Below, in pieces: positions 18,960-27,612 of a DNA stretch of 64,000 nt; within the stretch, counting starts at the first letter, position 1; every line of letters begins with the position of its first letter. The translations under genes and the position numbers were made by a program. A model generated the notes under the pieces. It worked only from the letters and a program-made list of their open reading frames with translations. It made no database searches and had not been told where the DNA came from. Source of the DNA: Kluyvera georgiana ATCC 51603 (lineage in GTDB: Bacteria > Pseudomonadota > Gammaproteobacteria > Enterobacterales > Enterobacteriaceae); contig NZ_LXEU01000043.1 in the NCBI RefSeq assembly GCF_001654985.1, forward strand, positions 1 through 64,000, read 5' to 3'.

Positions 18960-21575
18960 ATGGCATTCCGTATTCGTATTTCCGTACAAGTGTGGTTGGA
19001 ATATAAACAACGCTACCTCTTTATTTTGCCGATCGCGCTGGGCGGCATGCCTTCTATGGCCTGCGCGGATAATTACTTCAATCCCGCTTTCCTTTCCGGA
19101 GACAGTTCGGCGGTGGCGGATCTCTCGCGTTTTGAAAATAGCAACGGACAGGCACCGGGTAAATATCGCGTTGATATTTCGGTGAACCAGCAGTTTGTCG
19201 CTAGCGAAGATGTCACTTTTCAGGCCGACAAAAAGAGCCAGGATGATACTGGCCTGACGCCCTGTTTTACGCTTGCCCGCCTGGAGGCGATGGGGCTGAA
19301 TAAAAATGCGTTTCCGGCGTTGAAAGCGCTGCCGAAAGACAGCTGCGTGCCGTTTGCCGCTATTCCAGACGCCAGCACCCGCTTTGACTTCGAACACCAG
19401 ACGCTCGAGATCGGTATTCCGCAGGCCGGTATGAAGCAAAGCGCGCGCGGCTATATTCCGCCGGAGCAGTGGGATCAGGGGATTAACGCCCTGACGCTGA
19501 ACTATGATTTTTCCGGCAGCAGCAGCGGCGGTACCAGCCACCAGGATAGCGATTATCTCAATTTGCAGAGCGGCCTCAATCTGGGGGCCTGGCGTTTGCG
19601 CGACTATTCGACGTGGAACTACAGCCACGGCGAGGGCAGTACGCAGAACTCGTGGCAGCATATCAGTACCTACGCAGAACGGACGATTATCCCGTTAAAA
19701 GCGGAAATGACGCTGGGCGAGAGCTATACCCCCTCCGACGTGTTTGACTCCCTGAGTTTTCGCGGCGTACAGCTAGTCTCGGACGATAATATGCTGCCCG
19801 ATAGCCTGAAAGGCTTTGCGCCGACGGTGCGCGGCATCGCGCGCAGTAATGCCAAAGTCACTATCAAGCAGAACGGCTATGTTATTTATCAAACCTACGT
19901 TTCGCCCGGCGCCTTTGCGATTACCGATTTGTATCCCACCTCGTCCAGCGGCGATCTGCTGGTGACGGTACAGGAAACCGATGGCAGCGAGAACAGCTAC
20001 AGCGTGCCTTATTCGGCCGTACCGCTGTTGCAGCGCGAAGGGCGCCTCAAATATGCCCTTACCGCAGGGAAATATCGCAGCAGCAACGATCAGCAGGAAG
20101 AGGTGAATTTTGCCCAGGGAACGCTAATTTGGGGCCTTCCAAAGGGGTTCACCGCCTATGGCGGCAGCCAGGCTAGCGATGATTATCGGGCATTTGCGCT
20201 GGGACTGGGGCTGAATATGGGCGATGTCGGAGCGCTATCGGTTGATGTAACCCAGGCCAATAGCACGCTGATTGACGGTAGCCAGCATGAAGGGCAGTCC
20301 GTTCGTTTCCTGTATGCCAAAGCGCTGAACTCGCTGGGCACCAACTTCCAGCTATTAGGGTATCGCTACTCGACGCAGGGATTTTATACCCTTGATGAAA
20401 CCACCTATCGTCATATGGAAGGGTATACCGGTGACGATAGCGGCCAGGATGACGATCATGACGGTCAGCAGGATAAGCCGGAATGGACCGATTTTTACAA
20501 TCTCTATTACACCAAAAAGGGCAAGGTCCAGCTCAATATCTCGCAGACGGTAGGCGAGCACGGCTCGCTGTTTGTCACCGGTTCCGAGCAAAGCTACTGG
20601 CATACCGATGAAACCGACAGATTGATTCAGGTGGGCTACAACGGTACCTGGAACGATATTTCCTTCGGACTGACCTGGAACTATGACCGTTCACCGGGTG
20701 AGAGCGAAGCCGACCAGGTCTATGCGTTTACGCTGTCACTGCCGCTCGGTGAATGGCTATCCAGCGGCAATGCCGATATGTATCACGCCGCCAACTCGCT
20801 GAATGCGTCTTATAACATGAGCACCGATCGCCACGGCAAAACGTCACAAACCGCCGGGGTTAACGGTACGCTGCTGGCTGAAAACAACCTCAGCTATAAC
20901 GTCCAGGAAAGCTACGCCAACCACGGTACGGGTGACAGCGGTAACGCCAGCCTGAACTACCAGGGAACCTACGGCAACCTGAAAGCGGGATACAACTATA
21001 GCGACGGTTATCACCAGCGTAACTACGGGATGAGCGGCGGCGTTGTGGTGCATCGTGACGGTGTCACGTTAAGTCAGCCGCTGGGAGACACCAACATTCT
21101 GGTGAAGGCACCGGGCGCGGCGGGCGTTGAGCTGGAAAATACCACCGGAATTAAAACCGACTGGCGCGGCTACGCGGTGGTGCCCTACGCCACGACCTAT
21201 CGGCAGAATCGCGTCGCGCTCGATACCAACTCAATGGGGAGCAACGTCGATATTGATGATGCGGTGGTCAACGTGGTGCCAACGCAGGGGGCGTTAGTGC
21301 GTGCCGAGTTTAAGGCCCACGTGGGGGCTCGCGCGCTGATAACGCTGCTGAAAAATCAAAAACCGGTGCCGTTTGGCTCGACGGTCACGCTTGACGATAG
21401 CCAGCTCAGTAGCCTGGTGGGGGATGACGGCCAGGTCTATCTCTCCGGCTTGCCGTCATCCGGATCGTTGACGGTGCAGTGGGGCGATGGTGCCGCCAAA
21501 CGTTGCTCCGCACATTACCAGCTTTCTTCTGAGCAGATGACGGAATTTAACCGCCTGACGGCAACCTGCCGCTAG
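18960..21575 (+). CDS. Outer-membrane fimbrial usher, FimD family
   Basis: The 871-residue usher has a long signal peptide (cut near ACA-DNYFNPAFL, about residue 36), an N-terminal chaperone-binding domain, a 24-stranded barrel with internal plug, and two C-terminal domains ending in a Cys pair (KRCSAHY and TATCR). The conserved motifs WRGYAVVPYATTYRQNRVALDT and VDIDDAVVNVVPTQGALVRAEF match FimD. An acidic segment in the barrel, residues 497-508 (DDDHDGQQDKPE), reads as an EF-hand-type DxDxDGxxDxxE loop; E. coli FimD as I recall it lacks this. Confidence 0.95.
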   Translation: MAFRIRISVQVWLEYKQRYLFILPIALGGMPSMACADNYFNPAFLSGDSSAVADLSRFENSNGQAPGKYRVDISVNQQFVASEDVTFQADKKSQDDTGLTPCFTLARLEAMGLNKNAFPALKALPKDSCVPFAAIPDASTRFDFEHQTLEIGIPQAGMKQSARGYIPPEQWDQGINALTLNYDFSGSSSGGTSHQDSDYLNLQSGLNLGAWRLRDYSTWNYSHGEGSTQNSWQHISTYAERTIIPLKAEMTLGESYTPSDVFDSLSFRGVQLVSDDNMLPDSLKGFAPTVRGIARSNAKVTIKQNGYVIYQTYVSPGAFAITDLYPTSSSGDLLVTVQETDGSENSYSVPYSAVPLLQREGRLKYALTAGKYRSSNDQQEEVNFAQGTLIWGLPKGFTAYGGSQASDDYRAFALGLGLNMGDVGALSVDVTQANSTLIDGSQHEGQSVRFLYAKALNSLGTNFQLLGYRYSTQGFYTLDETTYRHMEGYTGDDSGQDDDHDGQQDKPEWTDFYNLYYTKKGKVQLNISQTVGEHGSLFVTGSEQSYWHTDETDRLIQVGYNGTWNDISFGLTWNYDRSPGESEADQVYAFTLSLPLGEWLSSGNADMYHAANSLNASYNMSTDRHGKTSQTAGVNGTLLAENNLSYNVQESYANHGTGDSGNASLNYQGTYGNLKAGYNYSDGYHQRNYGMSGGVVVHRDGVTLSQPLGDTNILVKAPGAAGVELENTTGIKTDWRGYAVVPYATTYRQNRVALDTNSMGSNVDIDDAVVNVVPTQGALVRAEFKAHVGARALITLLKNQKPVPFGSTVTLDDSQLSSLVGDDGQVYLSGLPSSGSLTVQWGDGAAKRCSAHYQLSSEQMTEFNRLTATCR

Positions 21576-21591
21576 TCTTTGGGAAACCAAC

Positions 21592-22605
21592 ATGAAATAC
21601 GTTTTAAAAATAGCATTCTGCTTAATGTGCGTTGTCGCGATGAATACGGCGTACGCTGGCTCGTCCGACAGCTGTACCAACGCCTCTGGCTCAACGCAGA
21701 ACGAGAACTTTGACGTCTCGACCTCGCTGAATGCCGATACCAACGTGGCGGGCAAAACCACCCAGGTCGTGCGTTCCGGCGATATTCATATGAATGCCGT
21801 GTGCCCGAAGACATTTGGCGAGACCAGCAACTACACCTATCGATCTTATGTCTCGAATTATCCGGTGGTGGAGACATCAGGCAACTGGAAATATCTGTCG
21901 CTGAACGATTATCTGGAAGGGGCGCTAAGGGTAACGGATGCGGTGGCGGGCGACGTTTATGCTCCGACTAACTATGCGCGGATGGGGCAGGATAACTGTG
22001 TCTCCAACGGCTGTCATTTTCCGGTCTCCGATTCCAACATCACGCTGCAGATTAAAATTGCCAAACCGTTTGTGGGCAACGTCACTATCCCGCAGACGCA
22101 TCTGTTCAACGTCTACGTAAACCGGACTAACAGCTCGCCGTTTGGCACGCCGGTTTACACCATCTCATTTAGCGGCTCCATCACGGTACCGCAAAGCTGT
22201 GAGGTCAACGGTAACCAGGTTATCACCATCAACTTTGGCAATATCGCCTCGGGCAACTTTAAAACCAAAGGGCAAAAGCCGTCAGGTTTTACCCCGATTG
22301 CCGAGCAGGTGCCGGTTAAGTGCGCAGGCGGCATTTCTGAGATGGCCAGTCTGAGCTTTCGCTTTCAGGGGCAGGCGGACAGCAATGAACCGTCGGCTAT
22401 CGCCACCGACAATAAAGATATCGCCGTGCAGTTCACCGATATTCTCGGCAACGTGATTACGCCCAACACCGGCACGATCCCTTTCCAACTGGAGAACTAT
22501 ACGGCGACGGTACCGTTCACCGTGTTTCCCATCAGCGCTACCGGCAACAAACCGCAACAGGGGGTGTTCCATGCGCAGGCGTATATCGTGGTCGATTTTA
22601 ACTAG
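21592..22605 (+). CDS. Two-domain fimbrial tip adhesin
   Basis: The 337-residue protein has a signal peptide (VVAMNTAYA, about residue 22), an N-terminal receptor-binding region of about 170 residues with Cys pairs, and a C-terminal pilin domain starting at VPQSCEVNGNQVITINFG. The FGNIASGNF and final AYIVVDFN strands are typical of FimH-like tip pilins. It is the most likely adhesin of this pilus and sits just after the usher, where tip subunits are usual. The lectin domain does not resemble FimH or PapG closely enough to predict a receptor. Confidence 0.85.
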   Translation: MKYVLKIAFCLMCVVAMNTAYAGSSDSCTNASGSTQNENFDVSTSLNADTNVAGKTTQVVRSGDIHMNAVCPKTFGETSNYTYRSYVSNYPVVETSGNWKYLSLNDYLEGALRVTDAVAGDVYAPTNYARMGQDNCVSNGCHFPVSDSNITLQIKIAKPFVGNVTIPQTHLFNVYVNRTNSSPFGTPVYTISFSGSITVPQSCEVNGNQVITINFGNIASGNFKTKGQKPSGFTPIAEQVPVKCAGGISEMASLSFRFQGQADSNEPSAIATDNKDIAVQFTDILGNVITPNTGTIPFQLENYTATVPFTVFPISATGNKPQQGVFHAQAYIVVDFN

Positions 22606-22613
22606 GGGGAATG

Positions 22614-23144
22614 ATGAGCAAACGGAGAATAGGGCTGCTGGCGCTAAGCATGATGATGCCCGTCGCTTACGCCTCAGATAACGGCGTCGAGATCGACATG
22701 AGCGGCACGGTGATTGCGTCGACCTGCGATGTGGAAACCGCGGATACGCTGCAGACGATTTTTATCGGCAATTTCGCCAGCACCTTGTTTACCACGGTAG
22801 GCGATGTTTCACCTACCGCAGATCTGCTGATTCGGCTGAACAACTGCAGCAGCGGTATCAGCGGCGCGACGGTGACGTTCAGCGGCACGCCCGATAACGA
22901 TAACAATAAGCTGCTGGCGCTTTCTGACACCTCGGAGAGCGGCGGGATGGCGACAGGCGTGGGCGTGGAAATTCTTGATGCGAATAAAAACAGCGTGGCG
23001 ATCAACGCCGACAGCGAGAGTCAGCCTTTAAAAGAAGGCGATAACAATACGCTGACCTTTTTCTTGCGCTACAAGGCGACGAAGATCCCGGTGACCGCCG
23101 GTAACGCGTCGTCGGTCATGTACTTTGACCTGAGCTATCAGTAA
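22614..23144 (+). CDS. Minor fimbrial subunit (FimF/FimG type)
   Basis: The pilin of about 176 residues has a signal peptide (SMMMPVAYA), strand A with GVEIDMSGTVIASTCDV, a second Cys in LNNCSSG and the terminal MYFDLSYQ. There are two adjacent ATGs (22611, 22614); the GGGGGA element fits 22614 better. Its stop codon overlaps the next start (TAATG), showing translational coupling. It is probably an adaptor linking adhesin and shaft. Confidence 0.85.
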   Translation: MSKRRIGLLALSMMMPVAYASDNGVEIDMSGTVIASTCDVETADTLQTIFIGNFASTLFTTVGDVSPTADLLIRLNNCSSGISGATVTFSGTPDNDNNKLLALSDTSESGGMATGVGVEILDANKNSVAINADSESQPLKEGDNNTLTFFLRYKATKIPVTAGNASSVMYFDLSYQ

Positions 23145-23659
23145 TGAAAAATCGTTCTCTTCTCGTGGGTATGCTGCTACTCAGCAGTCTCCCGGTGCTG
23201 GCCCATGACGGTCAGGTGTATGTCAGCGGTACAATTCAGGCGAATACCTGCATTGTCGCACCGCAATCGCAGGCGCAAAGCGTGCCTTTGGGCGACATTC
23301 CCGACAAACAGTTTTCGGCAAAGGGCAGCGGCTCTCAGCCCGTCGCCTTTGTGATTGACCTGCAAAAATGCGGCGCGGCCGCCAGCGGGGTGGATTTCAC
23401 CTTTACGGGGGCGGCAGATAGGGCCGATCCGCAACTGCTGGCGCTGGATGGCGCCGAGGCCGCCGGCGGTATTGGCATCGAGTTGCAAAGCGCGGACCAC
23501 AGCCGATTGCCGCTGAATAAAGCATCGGCAACTTTCCCTATCGACCCGACGCTTGCCGACAACACCTTTATCTTTTACGCCCGCTATTTGTCGACCGCGG
23601 GCAGCGTGACCAGCGGCGCGGCGAATGCTACCGCCACCTTTACGCTGACGTGGCAATAA
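23144..23659 (+). CDS. Minor fimbrial subunit
   Basis: The 171-residue pilin has a signal peptide (LLSSLPVLA), the strand QVYVSGTIQANTCIV, a second Cys in LQKCGA and the terminal TFTLTWQ. The start codon overlaps the preceding stop. Like its neighbour it is a short subunit without an extra domain, consistent with a tip-fibrillum adaptor. Of the five full pilins in the operon it is among the most divergent. Confidence 0.84.
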   Translation: MKNRSLLVGMLLLSSLPVLAHDGQVYVSGTIQANTCIVAPQSQAQSVPLGDIPDKQFSAKGSGSQPVAFVIDLQKCGAAASGVDFTFTGAADRADPQLLALDGAEAAGGIGIELQSADHSRLPLNKASATFPIDPTLADNTFIFYARYLSTAGSVTSGAANATATFTLTWQ

Positions 23660-23671
23660 GGCGGGATGCTG

Positions 23672-24349
23672 ATGATCAAATGGATAGCGTTATGGATAGC
23701 AGCTTGTACCTGCTGGTACGCGCAGGCTGGCGTGGTGGTAGAGGGAACTCGCTTTATCTTCAATGCCGACAAAACGAGCATCACTTTTACGGTCAATAAC
23801 ACCTCGCAGCAGCGTTTTCTGCTGCTGTCAAAAGTGCTTGATGCGCAGGGCCAGGCCAGCAGCCAGGTGCCGTTTATGACCACGCCGCCGTTGTTTCCCC
23901 TGGCGGCGGGGCGCAGCAATATGATTCGCATTATACGTACCGGCGGAGACCTGCCGGACGATCGTGAAAGTCTGTTCTGGCTCAGCGTTGCCAGCATTCC
24001 GCAAACGCAGGGTAAGCCCTCGCCCAACTCGCTTCAGGTGGCGATTCGTAGCCGTATGAAGCTCTTTTATCGCCCGGTGGGGCTGAAGGGACGCGAAGAG
24101 GATGCCTATCGCCAACTCGAGTGGCAACGTGACGGCGCGCAGGTATGGGTCCGCAATCCTACGCCGTATTACGTGACGCTCTTTCATCTTCAACTCAATG
24201 GTCGGCCGGTCAATAACGCCGGGATGGTAGCGCCATTTACCCGCGTGACGACATCCGGCTGCCCGGCCACCGGCCGCTGTCTGGCGCAATGGCAAACCAT
24301 CAATGACTATGGCCGGGTCATGCCCGTGTGGCAACAGGCGTTGAGATAA
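23672..24349 (+). CDS. Second periplasmic fimbrial chaperone, PapD family
   Basis: The 225-residue chaperone (counted from ATG 23672, which has AAGG at a good distance; ATG 23666 lies too close to it) has a signal peptide ending in YAQA. The invariant residues are Arg27 (VEGTRFIF) and Lys130 (RSRMKLFYRP). A Cys pair in the second domain (TSGCPATGRCLAQ) recalls chaperones with an extra disulfide such as PapD-group members. It is clearly different from the first chaperone. Two chaperones in one operon suggest separate client sets, for example shaft and tip, or a client that must also meet the glycosyltransferase encoded next. Confidence 0.9.
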   Translation: MIKWIALWIAACTCWYAQAGVVVEGTRFIFNADKTSITFTVNNTSQQRFLLLSKVLDAQGQASSQVPFMTTPPLFPLAAGRSNMIRIIRTGGDLPDDRESLFWLSVASIPQTQGKPSPNSLQVAIRSRMKLFYRPVGLKGREEDAYRQLEWQRDGAQVWVRNPTPYYVTLFHLQLNGRPVNNAGMVAPFTRVTTSGCPATGRCLAQWQTINDYGRVMPVWQQALR

Positions 24350-24353
24350 CACC

Positions 24354-26048
24354 ATGGCTAGCGATAAGCGTAAGCTGGCGCGTCGTGCATCGTGGATGAT
24401 TGTGGGCCTGCTGGCGATCATCTATCTGGGGGCAATGCATGCCGTGATCCCCAATATGGGCGGTAGCGGCAGCGAGCTGCCCACCACGCTGTGGGTATGG
24501 CTCATCATGTTGGTGGTGCTGGGCGTGGGGTGGCCAGGCCTGCTTTCGACGGGCATTGTTTTGCCGCCGGGGATGATACCGATGCTGGCGGGCGCGTTGC
24601 TGATGACTCTGCCCCTGGCGTGGTGCCCGCATCAGACCTGGCTGCTTGACGCGCTGCCGCGCTTTGCCGGGCTATGGGTAGGGATGTTATTGCTGGTGCT
24701 GTTTGCGCAGTGCCGGTTTAACGTGCAGCAGCAGCAAACATTGTTGTATCTGGTTGCCGCTGCGGCCCTGATGCAAACGGCTTATAGCCTTGCCGGCCTG
24801 CACTGGCGTGGCGTACTGCCCGAGTTTGAGCAACAGATACTGGCGGCCAATCCCGGTAATGTCGGCGTTTTTCAGCAGCGTAACGTTACGGCCTCTTTTC
24901 TGGCCTGCGGTGGGGCGATATGGCTTTTTCTCCTGGGTTCCGCGAGGTTTCGCCTTGCACGTCGGCGTCTTGAGGCTCTGCGTCTGGCGTCGGCTTGTGT
25001 TGCGCTGGTGGCTATCTTCTCGGCGCTGACCGAAATAGGCTCGCGAATCGGTTGGCTCAGCGCGTTATGCGTCTATACCGGTATGGTGGGCCTTCACTGG
25101 CGGCTCGTCACGCCAGTAAAACGGCTGGCGATGCTATTTGCGCCCCTGGTCGGCGTGGCGACAGGGGCGTTGGCCATGCCGGATTCGCTGCTGGACGTGC
25201 TGAACGCGCATCATGGTTCGAATCTCCAGCGATGGATGATTCTGCGTGAAACCTGGAGCATGATCGTGCTGCATCCGTGGCGAGGCTGGGGTGATGGGGG
25301 CTTTCTTTGGAGCTTCAGCCACTTTATTGCCGATCGGCCACATCCGATTGATAACGGTCGGCTGGTTATCCCGCATCCGCACAATGAAATACTCTACTGG
25401 TGGGTGGAAGGGGGGATGGTCGCCCTACTGGGGCTGGCGTGCGAGATTTATGCTGGCATGGTGATATTCCTCGGCGCGAAGCGGCGTCGCTCGCTGGCGC
25501 TATTGTGCTGCATCTTACCGCTGTTGTTGCATTCACAGGTGGAATATCCATTTTATCAGTCGGCGGTACACTGGCTGTTGTTAGTGATGTTGACCGGAAT
25601 GGCGGCAGGGTACCGTCAGTCAGCCCACAAAACAACACACCCTGCGCTGCCGTTGCTCAGCGCCGGGGTGGTTGTCGTGTGCCTGGCGCTGTCGGGCGTG
25701 GTTGCGCTGACCCTTCGTCAGCAAAATCTTTTAACTGGTTTTGAACGCCATCCACAGCGCTATGAGGTTGAGGTGCTGGCAATGCGCGAGAGCGGGTTGG
25801 GGATTGCGCGCGTCAGGCAAGATCGGGCGCTGGCGCAGATAGTGCGATATCAATCGACAGGCGATCGGGCTGCGCTGACAGAATTTATTCGCCAGGGAAA
25901 TGACTGGCTGACGACGTGGGTCGATGCAGATATGTACGATAATCTTATTAACGTCAATCTGTTCCTGGGAACAACGTTTGCCGGCAAAACGTTAAAAACA
26001 GAAGCTGCAAGGATATTTACCGAAGACGCTCGGTTTGATCATCATTAG
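24354..26048 (+). CDS. PglL-type O-oligosaccharyltransferase (Wzy_C / O-antigen ligase superfamily)
   Basis: The 564-residue inner-membrane protein has about 11-12 hydrophobic segments and a large periplasmic loop. Its motifs fit PglL/PilO-type protein O-oligosaccharyltransferases: GNVGVFQQRNVTAS (168-181), TEIGSRIGWL (226-235), HPWRGWGDGGF (307-317), IPHPHNEILYWWVEGG (339-354, with the family's essential His-Asn) and LLHSQVEYPF (391-400). Such enzymes move a glycan from an undecaprenyl carrier to Ser/Thr of periplasmic proteins, often pilins. It starts 4 bases after the second chaperone and is the last gene of the fimbrial operon. Alternatives are a WaaL lipid A ligase or a Wzy polymerase; the Gln-rich QQRN motif, the HSQVEYP motif and the operon argue for protein glycosylation. 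No glycan synthesis genes are nearby, so the donor would come from O-antigen or common-antigen pathways. Confidence 0.82.
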   Translation: MASDKRKLARRASWMIVGLLAIIYLGAMHAVIPNMGGSGSELPTTLWVWLIMLVVLGVGWPGLLSTGIVLPPGMIPMLAGALLMTLPLAWCPHQTWLLDALPRFAGLWVGMLLLVLFAQCRFNVQQQQTLLYLVAAAALMQTAYSLAGLHWRGVLPEFEQQILAANPGNVGVFQQRNVTASFLACGGAIWLFLLGSARFRLARRRLEALRLASACVALVAIFSALTEIGSRIGWLSALCVYTGMVGLHWRLVTPVKRLAMLFAPLVGVATGALAMPDSLLDVLNAHHGSNLQRWMILRETWSMIVLHPWRGWGDGGFLWSFSHFIADRPHPIDNGRLVIPHPHNEILYWWVEGGMVALLGLACEIYAGMVIFLGAKRRRSLALLCCILPLLLHSQVEYPFYQSAVHWLLLVMLTGMAAGYRQSAHKTTHPALPLLSAGVVVVCLALSGVVALTLRQQNLLTGFERHPQRYEVEVLAMRESGLGIARVRQDRALAQIVRYQSTGDRAALTEFIRQGNDWLTTWVDADMYDNLINVNLFLGTTFAGKTLKTEAARIFTEDARFDHH

Positions 26049-26731
26049 AATGCGGTCGGTAATTTATCCATATAAACCAGAACTCCTGATTGCACTTCAA
26101 TATAATGGCCTTTTTTTAATTCGGCGAGCACATCCATTATTCGGCTGCGGGAGATTCGAGTGCGTCGCTGAATAAAGGAAGAGACCTTAATCTGCCGTCG
26201 AATGTCTTCCGGGTAGAGCCACAGTTCAATGAGCAGCGAGCGGATTTTACTGTAGGCATCATTGCCCACCATTTCGCTGTCGCGAGCGCTCATCACCATC
26301 ACGCGCTGGGCGAGGATCCGCGCAATGTCATGCCAGAGATTAAATTCATCGCACTTCTCGACGAAGGTATCCAGCGGAATAATCCAGCCGGTACATTCGG
26401 TTTCCGCACGAATGTAGTGCTGCGGCCTGGCCTGCACATCGTAATACAGACTATAGCCATCGATAAGCCCTACAACGGTTGGCGCAAACACCGTTGCCAT
26501 ATGCAAATCAACCTGAGCATGGCTAACAGAAAAGCAGCCGGTCGTGACCAACACAATAAAAGCCGTTTCTCTATCGTTACTGAGCAACATTTTGGCGGGT
26601 GGACTTAACGTAAATGCGCTGCCAAATGGCGCCAGAATGGAATGCAGCGTCATAATTGCCTTAAGGGGTTTCGTTTTTTGACTAAACTCGAATGCATGTA
26701 ATGAACGAGACGAATCATCTGATTGCGACAT
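26045..26731 (-). CDS. Crp-like winged-helix regulator, IprA/YaiV family
   Basis: The 228-residue protein aligns with E. coli YaiV (IprA): an N-terminal cyclic-nucleotide-binding-like beta-barrel (about residues 30-140) and a C-terminal winged helix with IQRRTRISRSRIMDVLAELK as the recognition region. The nucleotide pocket residues of CRP are not evident, so cAMP binding is doubtful. YaiV/IprA affects oxidative-stress responses in Salmonella. Here the gene converges on the oligosaccharyltransferase with a 4-base overlap and diverges from the LuxR-like gene, so local regulation of the fimbrial operon is likely. Confidence 0.8.
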   Translation of the reverse strand: MSQSDDSSRSLHAFEFSQKTKPLKAIMTLHSILAPFGSAFTLSPPAKMLLSNDRETAFIVLVTTGCFSVSHAQVDLHMATVFAPTVVGLIDGYSLYYDVQARPQHYIRAETECTGWIIPLDTFVEKCDEFNLWHDIARILAQRVMVMSARDSEMVGNDAYSKIRSLLIELWLYPEDIRRQIKVSSFIQRRTRISRSRIMDVLAELKKGHYIEVQSGVLVYMDKLPTAF

Positions 26732-26972
26732 GACTTATTTCTCAATGAATAATATGCGTAAAGTATAGCATGCGTCAGAAAAATGAGTGATTGATATTTT
26801 ATGCTTATTCTCGTTTTTGGCGAGTCCAGGACAAATCTTTTTATAGTTGGTGGGATTATATATTTAAAATAAAAATAACGCAGTCCAATTATGGACTTTA
26901 ATTTCATTGAAATGACATTTCACAATCGTTAGTGTTTTAATTGTAAAGAGTATTTCCGAGGGAGAGGATATT

Positions 26973-27572
26973 ATGGAGGTGGTAAGTTACAGCGATGATG
27001 CCTATCTGAATTTTGGCATTCTGCAACTTCTTAATCCAGCTCAAAAAGAGACGCGTGTCTATCGAATAGGACACGTCATTCTGGATTTCATTGTTATTCT
27101 CAATGACTTGGATATTACCTTGTCAGTTCAGCGGTTAGCTCGGGATGCACATCTTTATTCCTGTAAAAACATCATGGTACTGACAGAGGTTGTCTCGCCT
27201 CTGATTATCGGTTACCTGCTGCGTAGCGCGAGTGGGTTGGTGGTGTATAACATTAAGAATAACCACAGCGAAATGCTGATTGATATATATTCGCCGGGAG
27301 TGAATAGCGAAGCAGAGAAGTCGCTTTATTTTTCGCTTTCCGATAATGAACTGTTTATTCTACTGGCGTTGAGCATGGGAATAAAGCCTGAACTATTGAC
27401 GCGCATTACCGGTCGTTCAGAGAAAAGAATTAGCGCCATCAAACGAAATGTTATGAACAAGTTGGAAATAAGAAACGGTAAGGTTTTTTATTCGGTTATT
27501 AAGGCATTATTCATTCATGATGCAAATAATTCAAGCGACTCACGTGCGGCCATATTAACGGTAAAACACTAA
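26973..27572 (+). CDS. LuxR-type helix-turn-helix regulator
   Basis: The 199-residue protein ends in a LuxR/FixJ-type DNA-binding domain (LSDNELFILLALSMG through KRISAIKRNVMNKLEI, about residues 125-185). The N-terminal 120 residues have receiver-like spacing but no phospho-acceptor Asp pocket that I can identify. The size and layout resemble fimbrial regulators such as EcpR (MatA). A GAGGGAGAGGA ribosome-binding site precedes ATG 26973. The 241-base AT-rich gap to the divergent IprA-like gene probably holds shared control sites. A role in fimbrial regulation is inferred from position. Confidence 0.7.
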   Translation: MEVVSYSDDAYLNFGILQLLNPAQKETRVYRIGHVILDFIVILNDLDITLSVQRLARDAHLYSCKNIMVLTEVVSPLIIGYLLRSASGLVVYNIKNNHSEMLIDIYSPGVNSEAEKSLYFSLSDNELFILLALSMGIKPELLTRITGRSEKRISAIKRNVMNKLEIRNGKVFYSVIKALFIHDANNSSDSRAAILTVKH

Positions 27573-27612
27573 CGGATACCTTCTCGCTTATTATTATGGC
27601 CGAACGTGGCAA

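Noticed and set aside
24354-26048. WaaL O-antigen ligase or Wzy polymerase
   Set aside because: Operon position and the QQRN and HSQVEYP motifs fit protein oligosaccharyltransferases better; no LPS genes are nearby. Kept only as an alternative.
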